Positions 7,241 through 14,894 of a DNA stretch of 64,000 nt are shown one piece after another. Positions within the stretch are counted from its first letter, which is position 1; each line of letters opens with the position of its first letter. The notes under the pieces were generated by a model. That model saw only the letters and a list, made by a program, of their open reading frames with translations. It was not told the DNA's origin and did no database searches. The DNA comes from Bog-532 sp963742865 (GTDB lineage Bacteria > Actinomycetota > Actinomycetes > Streptosporangiales > Streptosporangiaceae): the NCBI GenBank assembly GCA_963742865.1, contig CAVUNW010000016.1:186001-250000 (forward strand), read 5' to 3'. The position numbers were made by a program, and so were the translations under genes.

Positions 7241-10172
7241 GTGCAACGTGGTGACGCCGAACCCGACCGCGAGAGGTACCGGGCTGACGGCCGTCCTGCC
7301 CACCACCGGAACGGCCACCCCGTGGCCCCGGAACCGGGCTATGACGACGAGGTACCGCCGGGCGAATGGGACGGCCAGGGGCGCCCAGGCCGTCCGCCGC
7401 AGCCCAGCCGGGCCAGCGCTCCGCACCGGGCCGGGGTCCCGCTCCGTGAGGTTTGGCCGGATCCGGGCTGGTCGGATACGGATTGGACCACTCCGCCGGG
7501 CGCGCCACCGCGAGCCCCGGGCCGGGGGTTCCGTCCACCCCCCGCAGCGGGGCCGGGTGATTACCCGGGCCCCCGCGGAAACGGAATGGCCCGGCCGGGG
7601 CGTTCCGGCCCGGGACCGGGTGACCCGGGCGGTGTCCGCGGGCCGGGTGGCCCCGGAGCCCCTGGCCCCGGCGCCCCCGGCGGACGGGGCGATATGGGCG
7701 GGCGCGGGGCGCCTCCGGAAGCGAACGGCCGCCCGGGGCCGGGCTACCCCCGTCCCATGGCGGGTGGCCGCAGGCAGGCGCGCCCGTACCCGCCTTCCTC
7801 GTATCCGGCGGGGCCGTATGCGGGCGCGCGATATCCATCGGGTCCGGCGGGCCCGATGGGCCCGCATCAGGAACAGCCATACCGGGGCGGACCGAATGGG
7901 GACGGCGGACGGCCGGCCGCGCCCAATCCGCGCACCCGGATTCCGGGCCGTCCCGGCGCTCCCAGCGGTTATGGTCCCGCGGCCATGCGCGGACCGGGCG
8001 GCAGCGCACCCCGGCCCGGCGCGGCGTACGGGCCGGGTCCGGAGCAGGCGAACGGGCGCGGGCCCGCGGGCGCGTACGGGCCCGGAGCAGGCCAGCCGTA
8101 CGAACGAGGACCGGCGGACGCGTACCGGCCGGGACCGGATCAGGGCTACGGACCCGGGCCTCGCGACGATTACCGGCCCGGACCGGATCAGGGCTACGGT
8201 CCCCGGCCTCGCGACGATTACCGGCCCGGACCGGATCAGGGCTACGGTCCCCGGCCTCGCGACGATTACCGGCCCGGACCGGATCAGGGCTACGGTCCCC
8301 GGCCTCGCGACGATTACCGGCCCGGACCGGATCAGGGCTACGGTCCCCGGCCTCGCGACGATTACCGGCCCGGACCGGATCAGGGCTACGGTCCCCGGCC
8401 TCGCGACGATTACCGGCCCGGACCGGATCAGGGCTACGGTCCCCGGCCTCGCGACGATTACCGGCCCGGACCGGATCAGGCCTATGAGCGGGGAGCCGCA
8501 GGCCCTTACGGGCCGGGCTCTTACAGGCCGGAGATCCGGACCAGGCTTATGAGCACGGGCCCGCGGACACCTACGGCTCCGGCCCGAACCAGGTCTACGG
8601 GCGCGGGCCCGCGGACGGCTACGGGGCTGGCCCGGAAGGGCCTTACCTGAATGGGTCGCGAAACGGGCACGGGCCGGCCCAGGCTCCGGGGCGTGCACCT
8701 GGCGGACCGTACGGGCCAGGACGCGCGGACGGCTACGGGTCCCCCGCGGCTGAGGGCTATGGGCGCGGGCCAGCCGAGGGTCATGGGTACGCACCGGACG
8801 GGGCTCATGGGTACGCACCGGACGGGGCTCATGGGTACGCACCGGACCCGGCACACGGGTACGCGGCGGACCAATCTGCGGGATACGCGGCGGACGGCTC
8901 CTACGAACCGGGGCCCGCGGACAGCTATCGGTACCCACCGGATGGGCCCGCGCGCGAGCCCGGCGAGGCGTACCGGCCCACCTACGGCTCCGACGCCGCA
9001 TACGGGCACGAAGACGCCTACGGGCCGGACGGCGCCTACGGCTCCGATGACGCCTATGGGCACGATGCTGCCTACGCCGCCGGCGCCCCTTACGGCCCCG
9101 GCGGCGCGAACGGCGCAGACGGATACGGGCCGGGACCCTACGGGCCCGATGCCTACCGGCCTCATGGCTACGGGTCCGACGGCTACGGGCCCGACGGGTA
9201 CGGGACGGTGGTACGGGACGGACGGTGGCTACGGGACGGACGGTGGCTACGGGACGGACGGTGGCTACGGGACGGGCGCCCCTGGACCGGGCGGCGCGTA
9301 CCAGGCTGGCGGCGGGTACGGACCCGGCGGCGGCTACGGCCCGGCGGGAGGCCAGCCAGGCCGGGAACCAGGACGCCGGCCCGCACCGGGCCGCGCCCGG
9401 GCGGGCGCCCGGCCGGTTCTCCAGGGCCGCCCCATCCCGCTCAGTCAGCCCGCCGGCCGTCAGGCGCCGCCGAATTCGCAGCCCGCCTCCCCCGACGGCC
9501 ATCCGGGCGGAAACCCGGCCCAGCCCGGCCAGCCATCGAAGCCAGGGACCGCGCTGGCGCTGCGGAACAAGCCGCCGGCCAAACCGCCAGGCTGACCCCG
9601 ACTCCGATACCGACCTGGCGGCCTTCGCGAAGGACCTCCGCGAACTGCGCGTCAAGGCGGGGCTTGATTACCCGGAGATGGCCGAGCTCTCGCACTACAC
9701 GATGAAGACGCTGGCCGCGGCCGCGGGCGGCATGAACCTGCCGACGCTCCCGGTGACGGCCGCGTACGTCCGGGCCTGCGAGGGTAACGTCGCCGAATGG
9801 GAAGACCGCTGGCACCGGGTCGCGGATGCCCTCAAGCCAGGCCAGGATGGCGGCACGCCGAAACCGGACCACGCGGCCGGCGGCGCGGGACCCGCGAGCT
9901 CATCTGACGGCACGGTGGCCAGCCAGCCGGCCGACGACGGCCCAGTTGACCGCCCTGGCGACCGCCCAGACGACCGCCCTGGCGACGGCGCCAGGCAGAG
10001 CGCGGCGGCCCGGGAACGGGCCGCGCAGCGCACGCCGCGCCCATCCCAGGTGGCCTCGCCGCGGCCGGCCCGGGAGGGCCCATCCGGCCCGGACCCGACC
10101 CCGCCACCACCACAGCGGCCAGACCAGGTGTACGTCATCACGTCCGCCGCGCCCAAGCGCCCCTACCGGTGA
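7241..10172 (+). pseudogene. Giant Tyr/Gly/Pro-repeat protein with C-terminal HTH domain; reading frame changes three times
   Basis: Translation starts at GTG 7241 (AGGAGG 6 bp upstream) and encodes a Gly/Pro/Arg/Tyr-rich protein with YGPGP-type repeats. Near 8530 the repeat pattern moves by one base: a G is missing relative to TACxGGCCGGGA. The YG-rich pattern then continues in another frame to about 9210. There a 9-bp unit is shortened to 4 bp and the original frame resumes until TGA 9593-9595. A further shift joins the segment 9597-10172. That segment encodes an HTH domain (LAAFAKDLRELRVKAGLDYP to WEDRWHRVADAL) similar to the one at 3944, plus a short tail. Codon bias and amino-acid pattern follow these shifts, so the segments were one gene of about 975 codons. 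Real decay, repeat slippage and assembly error are all possible. The HTH segment alone might be expressed. Confidence 0.6.
8131..8480 (+). repeat. 48-bp tandem repeat, seven copies plus a partial
   Basis: The unit encodes GPDQGYGPRPRDDYRP (16 residues, in frame). The first copy differs (GPGPRDD). The next six look identical base for base, and the array ends in a partial copy that diverges at AYERG. Perfect identity of the inner copies indicates recent expansion or homogenisation. Smaller arrays follow in the same gene: a 24-bp unit at about 8780-8850 and an 18-bp unit (TACGGGACGGACGGTGGC) at about 9215-9275. Spacers are absent, so this is not a CRISPR array. Confidence 0.93.
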
Positions 10173-10230
10173 TATCCGGCCACGGTCACCGTCCCAAGCC
10201 AGAAGAAATTACACCGTCTGTTCCGCGGCC

Positions 10231-11043
10231 GTGAACGTCACCTCCCTCGGCTACCGGACGGATCTGATGGTCCGCCGGATGGAGGGCAGCGAGATCACCG
10301 ACCGCGGTGACCACATCGTGGTCCGGAGCCCGGCGCACCCGGCGTACTGGTGGGGCAACTTCCTGCTGCTGGCGGCGGCGCCGAAACCCCGGGAAACGGC
10401 GACGTGGCTGGCGCGCTTCGCCGAGGTCTTCCCGGCCGCCGGTCACGTGGCGCTGGGCATCGACACCACCCAGCCGGACGCGGCCGACGGCTCCGGCCTG
10501 TACGAGGCCGGTCTGCGGATCGAGCGGAGCGCGGTCATGACGGCGTCGGACCCGCGTGAGCCACCGCATCGGGACCTTCTCGCTGATTACCGGCCGCTGG
10601 CGGGCGAGGAGGACTGGCGGCAGTCCCTGGAGCTCCGGCTCGCCGCCGACGAGGGCGGGGAATTCGAGGTCACCCGCGCGTTCTACGAGCAGCGGACGGC
10701 CGACGCCCGCAAGCTGGCCGAGGACGGGCACGGCGCGTGGTTCGGCGCGTTCGCCGCCGGCCAGCTCGTCGCCCAGCTCGGCGTGTTCTCGGACGGCAGC
10801 GGCGTGGCCCGGTACCAGAACGTCGAGACCCACCCGGCATGGCGCCGGAAGGGCCTGGCCGGAACGCTGGTCTGGCAGGCAGGCCGCTGGGCGCTCGATC
10901 ACCTGAACGCGCGGACGCTGGTCATCGTGGCGGATCCGGCCGCCGGGGCGATCCGCGTCTACCGGTCGGTCGGTTTCGCCGACGCGGAGAGTCAGATCGG
11001 CTTCCAGCGCCCGCCGCCACCACCTGAGCAGCCGGTGTTATGA
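10231..11043 (+). CDS. GNAT family N-acetyltransferase (two-part, C-terminal catalytic domain)
   Basis: The 270-aa product has an N-terminal GNAT-like half (to about residue 110; GYRTDLMVRRMEGSEITDRG) without an obvious acetyl-CoA motif. The C-terminal half is a good GNAT domain with GVARYQNVETHPAWRRKGLA (core strand plus the acetyl-CoA loop RRKGLAGTL) and VYRSVGFADAESQIGF. The GTG at 10231 begins the conserved part. No strong ribosome site is visible, and ATG 10267 is an alternative start. The gene stands alone, followed by a convergent PhzF gene. Substrate unknown. Confidence 0.8.
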   Translation: MNVTSLGYRTDLMVRRMEGSEITDRGDHIVVRSPAHPAYWWGNFLLLAAAPKPRETATWLARFAEVFPAAGHVALGIDTTQPDAADGSGLYEAGLRIERSAVMTASDPREPPHRDLLADYRPLAGEEDWRQSLELRLAADEGGEFEVTRAFYEQRTADARKLAEDGHGAWFGAFAAGQLVAQLGVFSDGSGVARYQNVETHPAWRRKGLAGTLVWQAGRWALDHLNARTLVIVADPAAGAIRVYRSVGFADAESQIGFQRPPPPPEQPVL

Positions 11044-11084
11044 GCCGGCGGTGCGATGGGCCGTCGCCATCTGGACAGCGGGCG

Positions 11085-11915
11085 TTACAGGTCGGCGCTG
11101 CCGGTTACCCCGGTGGTTGTGCCGCCGCCGACCCAGATCGTTCCGTCCGCATCGCGGCTGATGTGCACCCGGCCGCGCCGGCCGAGCGCCGTGCCCTGGC
11201 TGGCCACGTACGGCGCGCTGGTGTGCCCGGCCGCCAGCAGCCAGCCCGCCAGCGAGGCGTTGAGGCTTCCGGTCACCGGATCCTCACCCACGCCACCGAG
11301 GGCCGGGGTGAAGGCTCGCACCTCGAACGCCTCCGGCGAGCCCGCCGGATAGGGCCCGGCCACACCGATGTCGAGGTCGGCCGGCCCGGGACGCAGCGCG
11401 AGCACCGCCTCGGCGCTGCCCAGCAGCACCCCCACCCAGCCGGGACCGTTATCCACCCACTGGGCGTCGACGATGTCGGCGCGGTCAATGCCGAGCACGG
11501 ACACGATCCGCTGCCGGGTCTCATCGTCTACCGGCCCGGAGCGCAGCAGCGGCGGCGCGGCGAACGCCAGCGCACCGTCGATCCGCCGCAGTTCGATCAG
11601 GCCCGCGTCGCACTGCTGGACGATCACATCCTCGCGCTGTGGTGTCCCGCCGCTCGCCAGCCAGGCGTGGCAGGTGCCGAGCGTCGGGTGGCCGGCGAAC
11701 GGGAGCTCACGGCTGGGCGTGAAGATCCGCACCCGGTAGTCGGCCTCCGCGGCTTCGGGTGGCAGGACGAACGTCGTCTCCGAAAGGTTCGTCCAGGACG
11801 CGAAGCGCTGCATCGCTTCGGTGTCCAGGCCCTTGGCGTCAAGCACGACGGCGACGGGATTACCGAGGTACAGCTCGTCGGCGAAGACATCGACCTGGCA
11901 GAACGGGCGTTCCAT
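11085..11915 (-). CDS. PhzF family isomerase/epimerase
   Basis: The 276-aa product matches the PhzF superfamily over its full length. The N-terminus is FCQVDVFADELYLGNPVAVV. The proposed catalytic glutamate lies in NLSETTF (Glu46). The motif FAGHPTLGTCHAWL is at about residues 73-86, and the second-half motif GVGEDPVTGSLN is also present. The fold is two similar halves with the active site between them. Only members next to phenazine genes make phenazines. No such neighbours occur here, so the substrate is unknown. It is convergent with the GNAT gene and divergent from the PHP gene across a 252-bp gap. Confidence 0.92.
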   Translation of the reverse strand: MERPFCQVDVFADELYLGNPVAVVLDAKGLDTEAMQRFASWTNLSETTFVLPPEAAEADYRVRIFTPSRELPFAGHPTLGTCHAWLASGGTPQREDVIVQQCDAGLIELRRIDGALAFAAPPLLRSGPVDDETRQRIVSVLGIDRADIVDAQWVDNGPGWVGVLLGSAEAVLALRPGPADLDIGVAGPYPAGSPEAFEVRAFTPALGGVGEDPVTGSLNASLAGWLLAAGHTSAPYVASQGTALGRRGRVHISRDADGTIWVGGGTTTGVTGSADL

Positions 11916-11942
11916 AGGTCCGAGTCTGGCACGCGGGAGATT

Positions 11943-11969
11943 CCGGGCAGGAGAAGGATTCCTGCCCGG
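11943..11969. promoter_or_regulatory. Perfect inverted repeat in the divergent PhzF/PHP promoter region
   Basis: CCGGGCAGGA (11943-11952) and TCCTGCCCGG (11960-11969) form a perfect 10-bp stem with a 7-nt loop, 27 bp upstream of the PhzF start. It lies in the 5' region of both divergent genes, so an operator or 5'-UTR hairpin is more likely than a terminator. No T-tract follows. Confidence 0.45.
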
Positions 11970-12167
11970 TTGCGCCGAATTCCTGCCGTCGGATGACGCC
12001 CGCTCCTGCCAACTCCCGCCGGGGGCAGGCCTCCCTCCCGGCAGGGTGGACCGAGTGCGCGCGGAGGGCGCGCGCTACGTCCGTTAAGGAAAATTCAGTT
12101 GCTCATTGGCGGGGCAGCCTAGCTGCGCGGCGGGCCGGATTCTCGTGTCGCGCACCGACATGGGAGG

Positions 12168-12998
12168 ATGGGCCGCGTGGTGCCTGCGGACAACCATGTT
12201 CATACAGAGTGGTCTTACGACACTACCGGTCAGGCATCGATGACGGGGGCGTGCGAGCGCGCGCTGGACGTCGGCGTTCCGGCGGTCGCCTTTACCGAGC
12301 ACCTCGACTTCACCCGGTGGGGGCCGAGCGACCCTGGAGGCACGGCCGGTCTCGAGCCGCGCCGCAACAGCCGGATCCGGCCGCTGGACGTTACCGGATA
12401 CCTGGCCGCGGTCGATGAATGCCGCCAGCGTTTTCCTGACCTGCGCATTCTGTCCGGGATCGAGGCGGGCGAGGCGCACCTGTTCGCGGGCAGCGCCGGC
12501 GCCGTCGTCGGCGGGCACCGCTTCGACCGCATTCTCGGCTCCCTGCACGCGGTGCCGCTGCGCGGGCGCCTCATGGGGCTGCCGGCAATGTTCGGGATGT
12601 TCGGGCCGGACGAGGTCCTGCGCCGGTACTTCGCCGAACTGCTCCGGCTGGTCACCGGGAGCGACCTGTTCCAGGTGCTGGCGCACCTCGATTTCCCGCG
12701 GCGCTACTGGCCCGCGAGCTCCGGGCCGTACGAGGAAAAGGAGTTCGAGGAGGAGTACCGCGCGGTGCTCCGCGCCCTGGCTCAGTCCGGGCGCGTGCTC
12801 GAAATGAACACGAAGAGCCCGCTGGTCTCGGTGCAGCTGCTCGAGTGGTGGCGGGACGAAGGCGGCCGGGCGGTGTCGTTCGGCAGCGACTCACACCAGG
12901 ACTGGCGGGTCGGCGATCGCTTCGACGTCGCGGTCGACATCGCGGAGGCGGCGGGGTTCCGCGCTGGGCGGGATCGTTTCGACTTCTGGCGCCGCTGA
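12168..12998 (+). CDS. PHP-domain phosphoesterase, histidinol-phosphatase (HisJ/HisK) like
   Basis: The 276-aa product carries PHP metal-site motifs in order: DNHVHTEWS (H10, H12), AFTEHLDF, SGIEAGEAH, GSLHAVP, LAHLDFPRR and FGSDSHQDWRVG near the end. These match the polymerase-and-histidinol-phosphatase superfamily and resemble HisJ most. The role may be histidine synthesis, but no his genes are nearby and other phosphoesters are possible. The start is uncertain. ATG 12168 directly follows GGGAGG, which is too close, so GTG 12177 or 12180 may be used instead. The upstream 80 bp are AT-richer and probably hold the promoter. Confidence 0.82.
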   Translation: MGRVVPADNHVHTEWSYDTTGQASMTGACERALDVGVPAVAFTEHLDFTRWGPSDPGGTAGLEPRRNSRIRPLDVTGYLAAVDECRQRFPDLRILSGIEAGEAHLFAGSAGAVVGGHRFDRILGSLHAVPLRGRLMGLPAMFGMFGPDEVLRRYFAELLRLVTGSDLFQVLAHLDFPRRYWPASSGPYEEKEFEEEYRAVLRALAQSGRVLEMNTKSPLVSVQLLEWWRDEGGRAVSFGSDSHQDWRVGDRFDVAVDIAEAAGFRAGRDRFDFWRR

Positions 12999-13052
12999 GT
13001 ATCGGGCTAGGGGCAGGGCGGCGCGGGCCTGGGGCTGGCCCTTCGGATTGGC

Positions 13053-13187
13053 CGGAATGTCAGTGGGGGCGGGCGGCCGTTGCGGGCGGTCGGCGCTGCG
13101 CCTTACGGGGGCGGAATGTCAGTGGGGGCAGGTGGCCCTTGCGGGCGGTCGGCGCTGCGCCTTACGGGGGCGGAATGTCAGTGGGGG
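13053..13187. repeat. 59-bp direct repeat, two full copies and a partial
   Basis: The unit begins CGGAATGTCAGTGGGGGC and recurs at 13053, 13112 and 13171, an exact 59-bp period. The copies differ at a few positions, and the third is truncated after about 17 bp, just before the DUF2695 gene. 59 is not a multiple of three, and the region has no convincing coding frame. Confidence 0.85.
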
Positions 13188-13234
13188 GCGGTACAACTCG
13201 GGCATCCAATCCCATACCTCCCGAGGAGACCGCT

Positions 13235-13567
13235 ATGGATACTTCCGCCGCGGACGCAGCCGAGCGCGAACTTGCCGAGCTGTCCCAGCGCCTGACCAAG
13301 CCCGAGAAGCGTGAGTGCCTGCGCTGCTATTTAGTGCGGATGGTGGATGCGTTCGGCTGTGACAACACGCACCGCTGGACCGCCCACTGGCGCGATCTGC
13401 GGGCCCCGCGCGCCGCCGCGCTGCTGGATCGCCTCGCCGATCTCGGTGGCTGCTGCGACTGCGAGGTCCTGTTCAACGTCTATCCCAGCTATCCGGAGAC
13501 GGACCGGATTCTGGCCTGCGCCGGCGTCTCTCGGGCAGGTTCCACGCAGCCGTGCAAGCTCAGGTAG
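13235..13567 (+). CDS. DUF2695 family protein
   Basis: This small 110-aa protein contains the DUF2695 signature: CLRCYLVRMVDAFGCDNTHR, WRDLRAPRAAALLDRLADLG, then GCCDCEVLFNVYP. Several conserved Cys residues (CLRCY, GCDN, CCDCE) might bind metal, but the function of the family is unknown. The ATG at 13235 has GAGGAG at 13223-13228. Tandem repeats with a 59-bp period lie on both sides of the gene. The C-terminal residues after VYPSYPETDR are not conserved. Confidence 0.8.
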   Translation: MDTSAADAAERELAELSQRLTKPEKRECLRCYLVRMVDAFGCDNTHRWTAHWRDLRAPRAAALLDRLADLGGCCDCEVLFNVYPSYPETDRILACAGVSRAGSTQPCKLR

Positions 13568-13620
13568 GGCCGGCGCGCTCGCGCTGACGCGCGCTGGGGG
13601 CGCTGCTTCCCCTCCGCGGC

Positions 13621-13738
13621 GCGGGCCGAGGTCGGCGGAGGTCCTATTCAGCCGGCCGAGGCTGGCGGTCGTCCGGGTAGCGGGCCGAGGTCGGCGGAGG
13701 TCCAATTAGCCGCCCGAGGCTGGCGGTCGTCCGGGTAG
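13621..13738. repeat. Second 59-bp direct repeat, two copies, downstream of the DUF2695 gene
   Basis: The word GCGGGCCGAGGTCGGCGGAG starts at 13621 and 13680, again a 59-bp period, and most of each unit is shared (CGAGGCTGGCGGTCGTCCGG). The sequence is unrelated to the 13053 repeat although the period is the same. No coding frame or terminator is evident in 13568-13827 besides this. Confidence 0.85.
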
Positions 13739-13827
13739 CGGGTGCCCGGTACGCCGTCGTCTCTCGTCCCTATCGGTCGGCGGGTCTCAAGTTCCGCGCT
13801 GCCCTCGCGGCGTGATCGGATGGAGGG

Positions 13828-14721
13828 GTGAAGGTACGGATAGGGATTGCCCTCGGTGGCTACGGGGATGCTGACCGGTTCACGGCAGCGGTCGACCGCC
13901 TCGAAGAGATGGGCGTGGACTCACTGTGGGTCCAGGAGATGGTGTTCGGGCCGCTGGTCGAGCCGTTCATCGGGATGGCACACGCGCTCTCCCGCACCCA
14001 GCACCTCAAGGTCGGCACCGGAGTGGCGGTGCTGCCCGGACGCCACCCGGTGCTCGTCGCCAAACAGCTCGCGTCGCTGGCGGCCCTCGCCCCGGGCCGG
14101 GTGCTGCCCGTCTTCGGTCTGCAGCCGGCGCGAGCGGACGAACGGGTGATGTTTCCCGTGCCGCCGGGACGGCGCGGAGCCGTGTTCGACGAGTCGCTGG
14201 AACTGCTGCGATTGCTGCTCCGTGAGGAGAGCGTGTCCTTCACCGGTCGGTACTTCACCGTCGAGGGGGCCAGTGTGGGACCGCCGCCGGTGAAGCCGCT
14301 CGACATCTGGACCGGGGGCAGCGCGCCGGGCGCGTTCCGGCGCGCCGGGCGGCTCGCGGACGGATGGCTCGGCAGCTTTCTCACGCCGCCGGAGAGCCGT
14401 GCAGCCCGTGAAGCCATCCAGGCAGCGGCGGCGGAGGCCGGTCGTGAGGTGGAAGCGGACCACTTCGGGATCAGCCTGGCCGTGGCGACGGACGGGATTC
14501 CGGAACAGGTGGCCGCAGCCGTGCGCCAGCGGCGCCCGGACACCGATCCGGCGGCTCTGGTCGCGGTCGGCTGGGCGGATGCGCGCCGGATGCTCGAGGA
14601 GTACGTGGACGCCGGGCTGAGCAAGTTCGTCGTCCGGCCGGCCTCGGTATCAATGGCACCGGGGGCGCTTGAGGACTTCCTCGGCCGTTTTGCCGCGGAA
14701 TTGATGCCGGTGCAGAACTGA
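13828..14721 (+). CDS. LLM-class (luciferase-like) F420/flavin-dependent oxidoreductase
   Basis: The 297-aa product has the bacterial-luciferase TIM-barrel pattern: N-terminal KVRIGIALGGYG, then GVDSLWVQEMVFGP, LKVGTGVAVLPGRHPVLVAK, GRVLPVFGLQ, PLDIWTGGSAPGAFRRAGRL and GWLGSFLTPP. In actinobacteria such single-subunit proteins usually use F420, and short-chain substrates vary widely. The GTG at 13828 fits the family N-terminus, although GGAGG (13822-13826) is unusually close. The gene is monocistronic, with repeats upstream and an AT-rich promoter region of the HNH gene downstream. Confidence 0.85.
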   Translation: MKVRIGIALGGYGDADRFTAAVDRLEEMGVDSLWVQEMVFGPLVEPFIGMAHALSRTQHLKVGTGVAVLPGRHPVLVAKQLASLAALAPGRVLPVFGLQPARADERVMFPVPPGRRGAVFDESLELLRLLLREESVSFTGRYFTVEGASVGPPPVKPLDIWTGGSAPGAFRRAGRLADGWLGSFLTPPESRAAREAIQAAAAEAGREVEADHFGISLAVATDGIPEQVAAAVRQRRPDTDPAALVAVGWADARRMLEEYVDAGLSKFVVRPASVSMAPGALEDFLGRFAAELMPVQN

Positions 14722-14894
14722 GCGAGGGCATTCGCCATTTCCTGAATGGCCCGGGGGGGCGAACGTCGGCGCCGCAGGCACGGGTAGTCCGTACTAGCTT
14801 ATTAGAACTTGTTATCGATTGATATTGAATAGTCGCCGGACAAACGATATTATGTTCTATAGGTTCCGTATTCGGCTTGAGGAGGTGGAACGCA
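14722..14894 (+). promoter_or_regulatory. AT-rich promoter island upstream of the DUF222/HNH gene
   Basis: Positions 14795-14875 are strikingly AT-rich for this genome (for example TTATTAGAACTTGTTATCGA and a TATTATGTTCTATAGG block). They end at the ribosome site GAGGAGG (14880-14886) for GTG 14895. A comparable AT-rich island precedes the second DUF222 gene at 59095-59150. No exact -35/-10 pair can be assigned. Confidence 0.5.

Noticed and set aside
8131..8480. CRISPR array
   Set aside because: The units are contiguous without spacers and encode an in-frame peptide repeat.
7181..9655. An 824-residue minus-strand protein rich in Arg, Pro and Val repeats
   Set aside because: It is the antisense of the YGPG-repeat gene. 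Its repeats mirror the 48-bp array, there is no plausible start, and its composition is typical of reverse-strand GC-rich DNA.
11085..11915. Phenazine biosynthesis assignment for the PhzF homologue
   Set aside because: No phz neighbours are present, and the superfamily is much broader than phenazine enzymes.
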